Below are positions 37,904 to 47,889 of a stretch of 64,000 nt of DNA, piece after piece. A program made the position numbers and the translations under genes. Below the pieces are notes generated by a model. That model did not search any database and was not told where the DNA came from. It worked only from the letters and a program-made list of their open reading frames with translations. Position 1 is the first letter of the stretch; each line of letters starts with the position of its first letter. Origin of the DNA: Winslowiella toletana (GTDB lineage: Bacteria > Pseudomonadota > Gammaproteobacteria > Enterobacterales > Enterobacteriaceae); the NCBI RefSeq assembly GCF_032164335.1, contig NZ_CP134152.1, positions 3,782,001-3,846,000 of the forward strand. The letters are read 5' to 3'.

Positions 37904-40378
37904 TTACAAGCAAACAACTTCTTTTTTATTTACCGTTTTCAAGCTGGATTCATCACTGTAATTAATCACGAAACGGCAACTATTTTTTTCATCCAATGCG
38001 ACAGTATAAGATGAATGATTCTTTACACCGGTCAGATATACAGTTCCGTCATCATCGGCAATAGAAATATTGTTATATTCATTGTTTTTAACAATAGTAC
38101 CAAACTTGACAGGCTTATTTTTATACCTGACTAAAATAAGGAAGCTGTATCCTTTTTTCACATCAAAAGTGACTTTGCTGATCGCGCCTCTGGTTGGAGC
38201 GACTTTCGCTACTTTATTTTCCACGTCATAACTATTAGAGAAAGTTGAGGGATCTAACTCAACATCGTTATAGTGATACGGTGTAGCATAGGGAACCAAT
38301 GCATAGCCACTTTTATTAATACTAATATTTTCACCCGCCTGGCTTACTCTTGCACCTTCGGCCCCTTTAGCTTCAACCAGAATTGCGGTATCAGTAGCTT
38401 CTTGAGTGAAAACAACACCGTCTTTATGAAATAAAACACCGCCACTTGCCCCATAATCGAGTTGTTTTGACTGTTCTGAATAGGATGAACCTGCGCGCAG
38501 CGTAGCCGAATTCGCCTTATAGCTTACATTCATATTTGTATTGTTATAGGATGAATTTTTATTCAACACTTGATAAATGTTATAATCGAGTTTGTTATCC
38601 AGCGTATTTCCGTACAGACTGGTTGCGTTGCTGTGATCCGAATTACTGTATGTTGTACTGTTTGAAACAAACATTGAATTCTTACTTGACCTGCTCGAAA
38701 GAGGCATACTAAACGACAAATAAAAAATATCATCATTCAGCGCGCCGTAGGTTTTCTTATTATAACTAGCTGAAAGCATGATATTATTGAACTGAGAGAA
38801 GTTTTTATTCCAGCCAATCTGAATGTTTTTGCTTTTAGTCTCCCCTCCCCAATATGAATTTACATTTCCCCAGACATAAACCTGACCGTAATCGTTTAAA
38901 CTCTGAGAAACATTAAGCTGAAAACTGTCTTTTCTTCGACCATAATAATAAGTGTCGAAGCCTTTATCAGACAACTGATTCCTGTTAGAAGCTTCACTCA
39001 ATGTGTAGTAATCTGAAGTTGAATAGCGATATCCTGTCAGCTGAAAATTCGTTCCTGTTTCGTTAAACGATTTAGAATACAGGATACGATAAGACTCACC
39101 TGAAAGCTTATCATTGTCAATTTTAGAAATAGCATGGAGAGCATCCACGGATAACGCGCCAAAATCGCCAAAATCCTTACCTGCACCAACGCCAACCGAA
39201 CTGTAATCAGCAGAAACCTGCGAACCAACAAATAAAGTCGATTCGAAAGGAATGCCGACAGCTACGGTACTCTGGAAAAAATTAACATCATCTACTGAGT
39301 TTAGATCCAGTTTGCCTACTGTAACGGCATAATTGTATTTTCCCGGCCTGAGCAGGTTTGGCAGTGAAGAATAAGGTACTGAATACTTCTGTACCACACC
39401 TTCAGCAGAGGTTAACTCAACTTCGTAGTCACCGCTGGTACCTACCGAATTAAGGTTATTGATGTTATAAGGGCCTGGATTAACATACGTTTGGTAAATA
39501 ATGCTATTATTTTGTTTAACCGTCAGCCTGGATCGAGACTCCGCAATTCCTCGAATCGCCGGACTGTATCCCTTGTCGCTATCCGGAAGCATTTCAGATG
39601 AGGTAGCCAGCGTCATCCCGATGTAGCTGTTCGCATCAAATAAATTTGAACCGATAGTGCTCTGACCGATCAGCAGTTCACTTTTCAGAGAATTTATTTT
39701 TCTTGACAGGTAAACACCATTGGTATCGACCTCATGACTACTGTTAGTTCCTGATTTAGTCTCACTAAAATATACGTTAGCATTCAACCTCCATGCACCA
39801 AGGTTGACTCTGTTATTTAGATTGAGATAATTCGATGAAAAGTTACTATTATTTTCATTTTTAGCGTACGAACCATTAAAATTATAATTCATCAAATAAG
39901 CAGCGATTCCATCATCCCAGTCAGTTTCAGCCGCCATTGTAGTCCGGGTAGAATCTAAATATATTTGAGGAATTGACAAACGAAGGATTAATTTAGTAAG
40001 ATCAACTTCATAGTCAAAACCCTTGATATACTTCCCGATATCTACGCAATCATTAGCCTCTGTTGACAAAGAATGAAAATACTTTTTTGCTTCTTCATTG
40101 AGCGGAATTTCATTAATAATTGCTTTGGTAAAGCAGGGCTGAACCTTTCCCTTCACAGTTGCGAATTTTACTTTAACATTCTTAAGAAACTGCTCACCTG
40201 AATACAGATATAGGTAATAATCTCCGGGTGACAAGTTACTTCCAGACGTTATATATGATAAGTCCTCAAGTGAGGCCACATCACTCCCTAAAAATTGGGG
40301 ATTAAAATAATCTTGTGCGAATGCGTTTTTGATATTAATGCATAAAAAAAACAAGCAAAATCCTTTAACTGCCCGCAT
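37904..40378 (-). CDS. Outer-membrane fimbrial usher
   Basis: Ushers form the outer-membrane pore through which chaperone-subunit complexes are assembled and secreted. The 824-residue protein has a signal peptide ending at AFAQDY. The N-terminal domain begins FNPQFLGSD, a FimD/PapC-type 24-strand barrel covers about residues 140-660 with a plug, and two small C-terminal domains end in a cysteine pair (NSCRFVINY and VVCL). It is complete, with no frameshift. Confidence 0.93.
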   Translation of the reverse strand: MRAVKGFCLFFLCINIKNAFAQDYFNPQFLGSDVASLEDLSYITSGSNLSPGDYYLYLYSGEQFLKNVKVKFATVKGKVQPCFTKAIINEIPLNEEAKKYFHSLSTEANDCVDIGKYIKGFDYEVDLTKLILRLSIPQIYLDSTRTTMAAETDWDDGIAAYLMNYNFNGSYAKNENNSNFSSNYLNLNNRVNLGAWRLNANVYFSETKSGTNSSHEVDTNGVYLSRKINSLKSELLIGQSTIGSNLFDANSYIGMTLATSSEMLPDSDKGYSPAIRGIAESRSRLTVKQNNSIIYQTYVNPGPYNINNLNSVGTSGDYEVELTSAEGVVQKYSVPYSSLPNLLRPGKYNYAVTVGKLDLNSVDDVNFFQSTVAVGIPFESTLFVGSQVSADYSSVGVGAGKDFGDFGALSVDALHAISKIDNDKLSGESYRILYSKSFNETGTNFQLTGYRYSTSDYYTLSEASNRNQLSDKGFDTYYYGRRKDSFQLNVSQSLNDYGQVYVWGNVNSYWGGETKSKNIQIGWNKNFSQFNNIMLSASYNKKTYGALNDDIFYLSFSMPLSSRSSKNSMFVSNSTTYSNSDHSNATSLYGNTLDNKLDYNIYQVLNKNSSYNNTNMNVSYKANSATLRAGSSYSEQSKQLDYGASGGVLFHKDGVVFTQEATDTAILVEAKGAEGARVSQAGENISINKSGYALVPYATPYHYNDVELDPSTFSNSYDVENKVAKVAPTRGAISKVTFDVKKGYSFLILVRYKNKPVKFGTIVKNNEYNNISIADDDGTVYLTGVKNHSSYTVALDEKNSCRFVINYSDESSLKTVNKKEVVCL

Positions 40379-40397
40379 AAAAAACTCCAGATACTGA

Positions 40398-41081
40398 TTA
40401 TAAATGACACTGCCTGTCTTTTATCTGAACACCGTAGTCATTAATAAAGTTAAACGATAAATATTTACTTTTTTGGTTACTATTCAGATAGACCGATGAC
40501 ATTGGCGATATTGTTTCTGCATCAGACACTTCTTTTCCATTGACAGAAAGAGACACCAGATTCATATAAAATGGTGAAGGGTTAGTCACTTTTATTTTTC
40601 CATCTTGATAGCTGCACGTCAGCAATTTATAAGATTCAAACGGATCCTCTTTTATTGATTCAGGTCTGACGAACACTTTTATTTTCGTCGTTGTGGATAT
40701 TAACAACGCATTATCAATTTTCTGCTCCTGCTCAGACAGTGACGGTATGACCTTAGCGTTTAGAAAAAACATTTTTTCTCTGTCTTTTGGCAAGCTGTCT
40801 TTATTACCGGTATAAACAACCTTCAGTAAATTATCACTTCCTGACTTAATAACAAAAAGCGGCGGCGTGATGATAAAATCTTTATTTTTTTCATTATGTT
40901 CATCTGAAATCCATGACTGAACCAGGTAATTACCTTTATCATCGGTGTTATATATTTTTAACGTCACCTGGTCTTTGGATGCAGGGTAAACTAACCGAGT
41001 CGCACCAAGTGATACTCCGCCAGCATAGGATTGCTGACAACAAAAAGCAGAGATCAAGATTAAGGCATATTTTTTTAGCAT
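40398..41081 (-). CDS. Periplasmic pilus assembly chaperone
   Basis: This 227-residue PapD-family chaperone has a signal peptide ending QSYAGG. It shows the conserved VSLGATRLVYPASKDQVTLKI strand region, PPLFVIKSGSDNLLKVVYTG, and KDREKMFFLNAKVIP, which corresponds to the E-[SR]-L-F-W-L-N-x-x-x-I-P signature. It lies between the major subunit and usher genes and is the main chaperone of the operon. Confidence 0.92.
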   Translation of the reverse strand: MLKKYALILISAFCCQQSYAGGVSLGATRLVYPASKDQVTLKIYNTDDKGNYLVQSWISDEHNEKNKDFIITPPLFVIKSGSDNLLKVVYTGNKDSLPKDREKMFFLNAKVIPSLSEQEQKIDNALLISTTTKIKVFVRPESIKEDPFESYKLLTCSYQDGKIKVTNPSPFYMNLVSLSVNGKEVSDAETISPMSSVYLNSNQKSKYLSFNFINDYGVQIKDRQCHL

Positions 41082-41097
41082 TAATAATTCCTGTTAA

Positions 41098-41133
41098 ATA
41101 ATAAATGATTGGCTGTTTTACTCAGCCAATCAT
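41098..41133 (-). terminator. Attenuating hairpin between major subunit and chaperone genes
   Basis: On the minus strand ATGATTGGCTG-N7-CAGCCAATCAT, a perfect 11-bp stem (41133-41105), is followed by TTATTATTT. Such a partial terminator in this position would give more major subunit than chaperone and usher, as in other fimbrial operons. Confidence 0.75.
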
Positions 41134-41150
41134 TTTTAGCGTTAAAAGTA

Positions 41151-41735
41151 TTAGTTGTAGGTTAACTGGAAGTTAGCTACGGATTGTACTTTACCGGCAG
41201 TTACTGCCGCTGCAGTTGACATATAATCAACAGAAAGCGGAATAGTTGTGGTGTTGTTCAAATTAACAGTTGAGCTCATTTCACCCAGATTCAATGCCGC
41301 ACCATCTGGACCAAACAGTTGCAGACCGACATTCTGTGCTGAACCCGCACCTGCAGTATTCTCCAGCAGGTTAGGATTACCATCGATAGATTGACCGTTA
41401 AAACTTACCTGTACGGTTTCGCGAATAGAGGTGTCGCAATCTACCAGGTTCAGTTCAAACGCCTTCTTGGCGTTGCCCAGCTGATTGGCCGCGGTAAAAG
41501 TCGCTGCTCTGACGGTATCTAAAGTCACAACTTTATCTGTATCAGTTCCTGACACAGCACAGGCACCTGAGGTGACTTCGCCATTAAAAGTCACTTTACC
41601 ACCGCTAACTGTCAGTGGAGTCTGTGCTGCCGGTGGATTCCCCGGTGGCGTAACTTCATCTTCTGCAAATGCAAAATTACTGATAACAAGTGATGCCAGA
41701 ATAGAAATTACAGCTTTGTTTTTGTTAAGTTTCAT
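41151..41735 (-). CDS. Major fimbrial subunit
   Basis: This 194-residue type 1-like pilin has a signal peptide ending NFAFAEDEV, a short Pro-rich N-terminus, the cysteine pair in TSGACAVSG and LVDCDTSI, and the C-terminal VANFQLTYN strand. AAGGA lies six bases before ATG 41735; the ATG six bases upstream is too close to it. It is the first gene of the operon and is separated from the rest by a hairpin. Confidence 0.9.
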   Translation of the reverse strand: MKLNKNKAVISILASLVISNFAFAEDEVTPPGNPPAAQTPLTVSGGKVTFNGEVTSGACAVSGTDTDKVVTLDTVRAATFTAANQLGNAKKAFELNLVDCDTSIRETVQVSFNGQSIDGNPNLLENTAGAGSAQNVGLQLFGPDGAALNLGEMSSTVNLNNTTTIPLSVDYMSTAAAVTAGKVQSVANFQLTYN

Positions 41736-41757
41736 ATACATTCCTTATATAATGGTT

Positions 41758-41785
41758 TTTATATCTATCTCTCTAAGATAGTTAA
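41758..41785 (-). promoter_or_regulatory. Probable promoter of the fimbrial operon with spacer palindrome
   Basis: On the minus strand TTAACT (41785-41780), a 16-base spacer and TATAAA (41763-41758) lie 22 bases before the major subunit start. An inverted repeat CTATCT-N5-AGATAG (41765-41781) lies between the boxes. It is a candidate operator. Assigned by sequence only. Confidence 0.5.
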
Positions 41786-43134
41786 TGACGACTTTGTCGA
41801 AGATGTCATTGATTATCCTACAAGCATGCTTTGCAATATTTCCAAAAGCATCAAGCCCGATAAACACGTTAACTGCTTACCCTCTATTAAAATCACACGC
41901 CAAAGATTGACGCCTGGCTATGAATTATCGCTTTAGAAGATTTTAAGACTCTATAACAATGCACACTCTGCAATATTTTCCATCATCTTAAGGGTGATTA
42001 ACTAAAACTTTTCCATTTGAAATAAATAAGAGCAACAACAGATGAGCGACGATATTACCCCGCATAAAAATTGATGGCAACCAGCTGCCAGAGGTGTGTT
42101 TTAGGCGCTATGGAGCAGCGCCTCAGGATGTTCTTAATTAACCAAACTACTGCAATCAGTCACTTCTAAGACAATTCCAAGGCGATGCATAGCGTTGTGC
42201 ACAGCGAATCCTTTTCCCTGGATATTATGAAGTCATTAAATTAGGATAATTCGTTCATCAGCAAATTTAACACTTAGGACATTTCGCCCACACCTGATCA
42301 AAATCTCTATTTTAAATTTTTGTAAATAATTAAAACCAGCATTATATGCGTAACTCTTTATAATTACTTTGCTCCGGCTGGCTTGGTTCGATGGGCAGTC
42401 CGGCAGTTGAGGCGACTCAGCAGACAGAAAAAATCATGCTGAACAGATGATAGGAAAGGTGAAATGTGTGTTTCACATTAAAAAATTGCTCATTAACATA
42501 CAGCTCCAGATCGGGCTCTCTTTCTGACAGGCTTCATCCGTCAGCAATCTTCTGGATTAAGATGTATGAAACAGCCGGTTCAGTATGCTTACCGTGCCGC
42601 TGCGCTTTTAGTCTGGATGCCTGTAACTTACCATTTCTTCGTCAGGCTTTCGTTTACGCAGTTTATTACCTTAATTTGCCGTTCAGGTTCCACGTACAAC
42701 AACCAACCAGTGAAACTCATCGGCTAAAAAAGATGGGAAATATTCTTGTGGTTTTTTAATAAGAAAGGTCTGGGGTTTGTTAGTATTTTCAAGCGGAAAC
42801 AGAGCAGGAAATAGCGAGGAGAGGTGAGAATTTCCAGAAAAAACGTATCGGCAAACAGTTTTACCAGGGGTGGGTAAAATCATCACTACAGTGACACCAC
42901 TCTTAGGATACCCTCGCAGCACTGAAATCGGTAAGTAATTGATATAAATGCAAATTACCTACACTTATTATCGTTTCATTCTGTTCACAATATCGATTGC
43001 AGGATAAATAAATTGCTTTTTCAACTCTCTTTTTTGAAGTATTGCTGTGGGTACGGAAAATAAAATCAGTCACCACCTGGTGAGCAGATGGTGCCTAATC
43101 TTACAAAATATAAATAAATCATCCTGGATTTTAG
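41786..43134. other. Long AT-rich region upstream of the fimbrial operon
   Basis: About 1.35 kb without a convincing gene separates the fimbrial promoter from the LuxR-type regulator. It contains a direct repeat TGCAATATTT(T)CCA (41832-41844 and 41969-41982), a hairpin AGGCGCT-N7-AGCGCCT (42103-42123), and a perfect palindrome GTGAAA-N6-TTTCAC (42459-42476). A 53-codon hydrophobic open frame (42566-42727) has no good ribosome site. No recombinase gene and no long inverted repeats of an invertible promoter were found by eye. Confidence 0.5.
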
Positions 43135-43809
43135 CTAGTTAGATTTCACATCTTTAAGGTACGATAGTTTAACTCTATATTCCACAACGCTATTTACATG
43201 ATGCTTGCACATTGCAGAGCGTAAATGTGAGCTGACCGTCTTAACCGTCATTCCGGTAAGTTTACTTATTTGTTGTTGACTCTTTCCTTTTTCTAAAAGC
43301 TCTGATACCAACTTTTCCCTGTCAGTTAATCTATCAAAACTTATTCTTTCAAAAATTTCCTTTCGATTATCACTCCCACCAAAAATTATTTTCCTGAATG
43401 CTCTTTTCACGTCTTATAACTTTAAGTCATCCGTAAAGAAGATCGCATTCTCATAACCACTCATACCTTTGATGACATGGGTCATGTTTTCTGAGCAAAA
43501 AACAACAACACCCGCACCATCATCACCAAATGCTCTATCCCTTTTGGGTAATTTTTCAAAAATACTTTTTGACGACAATACTACTATATCTATCCAAAAG
43601 TAATCATCACTTTCCACTCTATTGAGGCTTTTTATGTTTTCACATTTAGAGCTCGATTCATAATAAACGCTATCTAATAATTCAAACAATCCCTTTTTGA
43701 AAAATAGATCTTCACAAAAAAAAGAAAACAATACATTCCTATATGCCCGCATACATTCAATCCGTTCTTCAGCATTAAGTACTGCCAAGAAGTCATTTCT
43801 AACAACCAT
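43135..43809 (-). pseudogene. LuxR-family regulator split by an in-frame TAA codon
   Basis: Read in one frame from ATG 43809, codons 1-131 encode a domain without clear motifs (FWIDIVVLSS, GAGVVVFCSEN, IFFTDDLKL). Codon 132 is TAA (43416-43414). The same frame then continues with GAC and a 91-residue LuxR/FixJ-type helix-turn-helix domain (LTDREKLVSELLEKGKSQQQ, then TGMTVKTVSSHLRSAM) to the stop at 43135. Ignoring the TAA gives 224 positions, the usual size of single-chain LuxR regulators of fimbrial loci. The second part could start at GTG 43410, but no good ribosome site precedes it. It is either a disrupted regulator, a two-protein arrangement, or a sequencing error. Confidence 0.7.
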
Positions 43810-43824
43810 TTGATAAAATAGCAA

Positions 43825-45249
43825 GGTGGAGAAAATCTAATAATGATAACTCATCCCACTACGTTTTCTTTAGAAACAACGATGCCGACGCGTTTAATTT
43901 TACGCGCCCAATCTTAATAATTAAGATATTTCTAATAACATAGACTTATGTACTGCCTGGCATCTACCTCACTTCGATAGTATTAAATTAATTAATAAGA
44001 CTTTTCGCACGCAATTCGAAAAAACAACATAATTTACGCGATGTTCACAAAAATTTTTCAATAGCTTAAGATAATCAATTTTGGGTTAATTGATAGTTAA
44101 AAAAATGGATATCTCTCATCCGTGAGTTAGCCAGGCCCCTTGTTCTTCACCGAACCAGCTTGAACTCCCTCCCGTTAATTGGATTAAAAGGTATTAAGAA
44201 CCAGCCTGCCGACAGCTTGCTAAAAAAGAGCGAACAGAAGGGAATTAATTTAATTCCCTTCACTATATTTTGAATAAATTCACTTAATTCAACTCAGGTT
44301 CTTTAGTAGTGATAACGTTAACATCTCCAACCTAAACACTACTAAAACCACACTATCCGTATTGAATTACACAGTAACTATTTAATTAAAAACATATAAA
44401 AATACTCTTCCTGAACAAGCTCACAAAAATATACCTTCGCCATTTATATCCTTACGATTACAACCAACTTTATTCAGCATTTAATTAATCATGAAAAGCC
44501 GAATGGGCCAAGCCAATCCAGATACTTTAATAAAATCGTTACTAATCAGGTAGATAGTAACAAATAAACTGAATTCTCTTTTTTAAAATTAACTTAGACG
44601 TGGCCTAAAAAACATCATTAATGTTGGGATATACTATTATTTATAAAGCTAAAACCTTTAAATTCACATTCAACAGATATAGATTTAACATTATCGCAAA
44701 ATCCATTTCACTCGAGATCTTGATACATTTCTAATTATTGTGGTTTTTACCGATTTATATATGCTCAGCAACGACTTCAATTCAATGATGACAAAAGATT
44801 TGTTCAGAAAGAATTCGAGTGACTGGCGGACTTCCTCTTGCTGTTTCTCTTTGTGTCGAACAGCGCCCTTCACTCGTGCCCGGTTTGAGTTCTTGCGACT
44901 TCATCCTTACCATTGCCAGCGAGAATTGCGAGACACTTTCAGTTTTTAGCTGTGACAGTGGATTGCTCACCAGGCTAGTATAACGCGCATAGTCGGAACC
45001 CTTCCCTCAGCGCGTAACGCCGGGTTCTGCAAAGGGTTTTAACAGGAGAGTTGTACAGGATACAGTTTTATCAGCCGCTGACCTGTCGGATAAGCGCCAC
45101 TTTCTGACCCACTGATTGATTGACCTGAGCAGATTGATAACGGCTCAACCGGTATAATTGAATAAATTTTGACAGGATGCTGTGATTGCTAATGATGAAA
45201 ATGAAATCACAATTAACTTTAATTTCAATGGACTGGAAGCGGTAAAATT
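43825..45249. other. Gene-poor region between the LuxR-type gene and mutS
   Basis: These 1.4 kb are strongly AT-rich up to about 44,780 and then return to average composition. I see no supported gene. Features present are a palindrome ATCTTAAT-A-ATTAAGAT (43911-43927) upstream of the LuxR-type gene, a perfect 11-bp inverted repeat GAAGGGAATTA-ATT-TAATTCCCTTC (44237-44261), and a TATAAT box at 45153-45158 that probably belongs to mutS. Short frames at 44691-44970 on both strands have no support. Confidence 0.55.
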
Positions 45250-47805
45250 ATGAACAGTACTGACAAAATCGACGCCCACACCCCAATGATGCAGCAATAC
45301 CTGCGTCTGAAGGCCGATCATCCGGATATCTTGCTGTTTTACCGCATGGGTGACTTCTACGAGCTGTTTTATGACGATGCCAAACGTGCATCGCAGCTGC
45401 TGGAAATCTCTCTGACCAAACGCGGTGCTTCGGCAGGTGAGCCGATTCCAATGGCGGGTGTGCCTTATCACGCGGTGGAAAATTATCTGGCTAAGCTGGT
45501 GCAGCTGGGTGAGTCAGTGGCAATTTGTGAACAGGTTGGCGATCCGGCGCTAAGCAAAGGCCCGGTAGAACGTAAAGTAGTGCGTATTGTCACCCCTGGC
45601 ACGATCAGTGATGAGGCTCTGTTGCAGGAGCGTCAGGACAATCTGCTGGCGGCAATCTGGCAAGGCTCGCGCGGCTTTGGTTATGCTACTCTCGATATCA
45701 GCTCAGGCCGCTTCCGTCTGGTAGAACCGACCGATAAAGAGACGATGGCAGCTGAACTCCAACGCACCAATCCTGCCGAGCTGCTTTATCCGGAAGATTT
45801 TGCCGCAATGGAGCTGATCGACAATCGTCGTGGTATGCGCCGCCGTCCGCTGTGGGAGTTTGAACCCGATACCGCGCGTCAGCAGCTGAATATGCAGTTC
45901 GGTACCCGCGATCTGAGTGGCTTTGGGGTGGAACAGGCACATATGGCGCTGCGTGCAGCAGGTTGTTTACTGCAATATGTTAAAGATACGCAACGCACTT
46001 CACTGCCGCATATTCGTTCACTGACGATGGAACGTCAGCAGGACGGCATCATTATGGATGCGGCGACCCGGCGTAATCTGGAAATCACACAGAACCTCGC
46101 CGGTGGCATCGAGAATACGCTGGCCTCAGTGCTGGATCGTACCGTAACGCCAATGGGCAGCCGCATGCTGAAACGCTGGCTGCATATGCCGGTGCGTGAT
46201 GCCGCAGTGATTAACAATCGCCAGGAAAGCATTGAGTCGCTGCTGGAAAATGGCTCAGAGTTACAGCCGGCACTGCGTCAGGTAGGAGATTTAGAACGAA
46301 TTCTGGCACGCCTGGCGTTACGCACCGCCCGTCCGCGCGATCTGGCGCGTATGCGCCACGCTTTCCAGCAGCTACCCGATTTACGCGCCTTGCTGGAAAC
46401 CAGTAAGGTGACACATCTGCAAACGCTGCGCGATCAGATGGGTGAATTTAATGAACTGCGCGAATTGCTCGAACGCGCAATTATTGAATCACCACCGGTA
46501 CTGGTGCGTGACGGTGGCGTCATTGCTCCCGGTTACAATGCTGAGCTGGATGAATGGCGCGCGCTGGCCGATGGTGCCACTGATTATCTCGATCGACTGG
46601 AAATTCGTGAACGTGAAAAGCTTGGGCTGGATACGCTGAAAGTTGGCTTTAACGCCGTGCATGGTTATTACATCCAGGTCAGTCGTGGACAGAGCCATCT
46701 GGTACCTATCAACTATGTACGCCGTCAGACGCTAAAAAATGCCGAACGTTACATCATTCCTGAACTGAAGGAATATGAAGACAAGGTACTGACTTCTAAA
46801 GGTAAAGCACTGGCGCTTGAGAAGAAGTTCTATGATGAGCTGTTCGAACTGCTGCTGCCTCACCTGGAGGCGCTACAGCTGAGTGCGGCGGCACTGGCCG
46901 AGCTTGATGTATTAGCCAACCTGGCCGAGCGCGCCTGGACGCTGAATTACAGCCGTCCGACCTTAAGTGATAAACCCGGTATTAAACTGACAGCGGGTCG
47001 TCATCCGGTGGTCGAGCAGGTGCTGAAAGAGCCATTTATTGCTAACCCGCTTGCCCTTTCGCCGCAGCGCCGAATGCTGGTGATTACCGGGCCAAATATG
47101 GGCGGTAAAAGCACCTATATGCGTCAGACCGCGCTAATTGCGCTGATGGCCTATATCGGCAGCTTTGTGCCGGCTGAACAGGCAACTGTCGGACCAATCG
47201 ATCGTATTTTCACCCGTGTCGGTGCAGCTGACGACTTAGCTTCAGGCCGCTCCACATTCATGGTGGAAATGACCGAGACTGCCAATATTCTGCACAACGC
47301 TACCGAGTACAGTCTGGTACTGATGGACGAAATTGGTCGCGGTACCTCAACTTACGATGGTCTTTCGCTGGCGTGGGCCTGTGCTGAAAGCCTGGCAAAT
47401 CGCATTAAAGCGATGACGCTGTTTGCAACTCACTACTTTGAACTGACTACTCTGCCAGAGATGATGGAAGGTGTGGTTAATGTCCATCTGGATGCGGTTG
47501 AGCACGGCGATACCATCGCCTTTATGCACAGTGTTCAGGATGGCGCCGCCAGCAAAAGCTATGGTCTGGCCGTCGCTGCGTTGGCCGGAGTGCCAAAAGA
47601 TGTGATTAAACGCGCACGTCAGAAACTTAAGGAGCTGGAGGCGTTATCTGCAGGCGCGAAAGCCTCCAGTGGCGAAGGCCCGCAGTTACCCCTGTTGGTA
47701 GAAGAGACCTCGCCTGCCGTGGAGGCGCTGGAAGCGCTGGACCCGGATTCTCTGTCGCCACGCCAGGCTCTGGAATGGATTTACCGTCTTAAGTCTCTGG
47801 TGTAG
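45250..47805 (+). CDS. mutS: DNA mismatch repair protein MutS
   Basis: MutS recognises mismatches and small loops and recruits MutL. The 851 residues compare with 853 in E. coli. The mismatch-wedging Phe36 and Glu38 lie in GDFYELF, and the ABC-type ATPase has Walker [10 protein letters not shown] at 614-622 and [13 protein letters not shown]. The frame is intact. It is convergent with rpoS, the usual enterobacterial mutS-rpoS neighbourhood and a known site of strain-specific insertions. Confidence 0.99.
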   Translation: MNSTDKIDAHTPMMQQYLRLKADHPDILLFYRMGDFYELFYDDAKRASQLLEISLTKRGASAGEPIPMAGVPYHAVENYLAKLVQLGESVAICEQVGDPALSKGPVERKVVRIVTPGTISDEALLQERQDNLLAAIWQGSRGFGYATLDISSGRFRLVEPTDKETMAAELQRTNPAELLYPEDFAAMELIDNRRGMRRRPLWEFEPDTARQQLNMQFGTRDLSGFGVEQAHMALRAAGCLLQYVKDTQRTSLPHIRSLTMERQQDGIIMDAATRRNLEITQNLAGGIENTLASVLDRTVTPMGSRMLKRWLHMPVRDAAVINNRQESIESLLENGSELQPALRQVGDLERILARLALRTARPRDLARMRHAFQQLPDLRALLETSKVTHLQTLRDQMGEFNELRELLERAIIESPPVLVRDGGVIAPGYNAELDEWRALADGATDYLDRLEIREREKLGLDTLKVGFNAVHGYYIQVSRGQSHLVPINYVRRQTLKNAERYIIPELKEYEDKVLTSKGKALALEKKFYDELFELLLPHLEALQLSAAALAELDVLANLAERAWTLNYSRPTLSDKPGIKLTAGRHPVVEQVLKEPFIANPLALSPQRRMLVITGPNMGGKSTYMRQTALIALMAYIGSFVPAEQATVGPIDRIFTRVGAADDLASGRSTFMVEMTETANILHNATEYSLVLMDEIGRGTSTYDGLSLAWACAESLANRIKAMTLFATHYFELTTLPEMMEGVVNVHLDAVEHGDTIAFMHSVQDGAASKSYGLAVAALAGVPKDVIKRARQKLKELEALSAGAKASSGEGPQLPLLVEETSPAVEALEALDPDSLSPRQALEWIYRLKSLV

Positions 47806-47826
47806 GGAAAGTTTTCTTCAGACAAT

Positions 47827-47858
47827 AAAAAAGCGGTGGTATTAAACCACCGCTTTTC
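47827..47858. terminator. Bidirectional terminator between mutS and rpoS
   Basis: AGCGGTGGT/ACCACCGCT (47832-47840 with 47846-47854) has a 5-base loop, with an A-run on one side and TTTT on the other. It serves the convergent mutS and rpoS genes. Confidence 0.85.
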
Positions 47859-47889
47859 GCATTTACTCATCGTAGATTAAAGCCTGTCT

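Noticed and set aside
42566..42727. 53-codon hydrophobic open frame (MKQPVQYAYRAAALLVW...)
   Set aside because: The composition could fit a small membrane protein, but the ribosome site is poor and no homologue is recognised. Ribosome profiling would decide.
42466..42759. 97-codon open frame upstream of the fimbrial operon
   Set aside because: No ribosome site or family resemblance; it overlaps an equally unsupported frame on the other strand (42683-42922).
41786..43134. Invertible fimbrial promoter (phase switch)
   Set aside because: I looked for paired inverted repeats flanking the promoter and for a FimB/FimE-type recombinase gene and found neither by eye.
44691..44970. Short open frames on both strands before mutS
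   Set aside because: Mutually overlapping, no ribosome site, no domain. A dispersed non-coding element is more likely and is listed as a finding.
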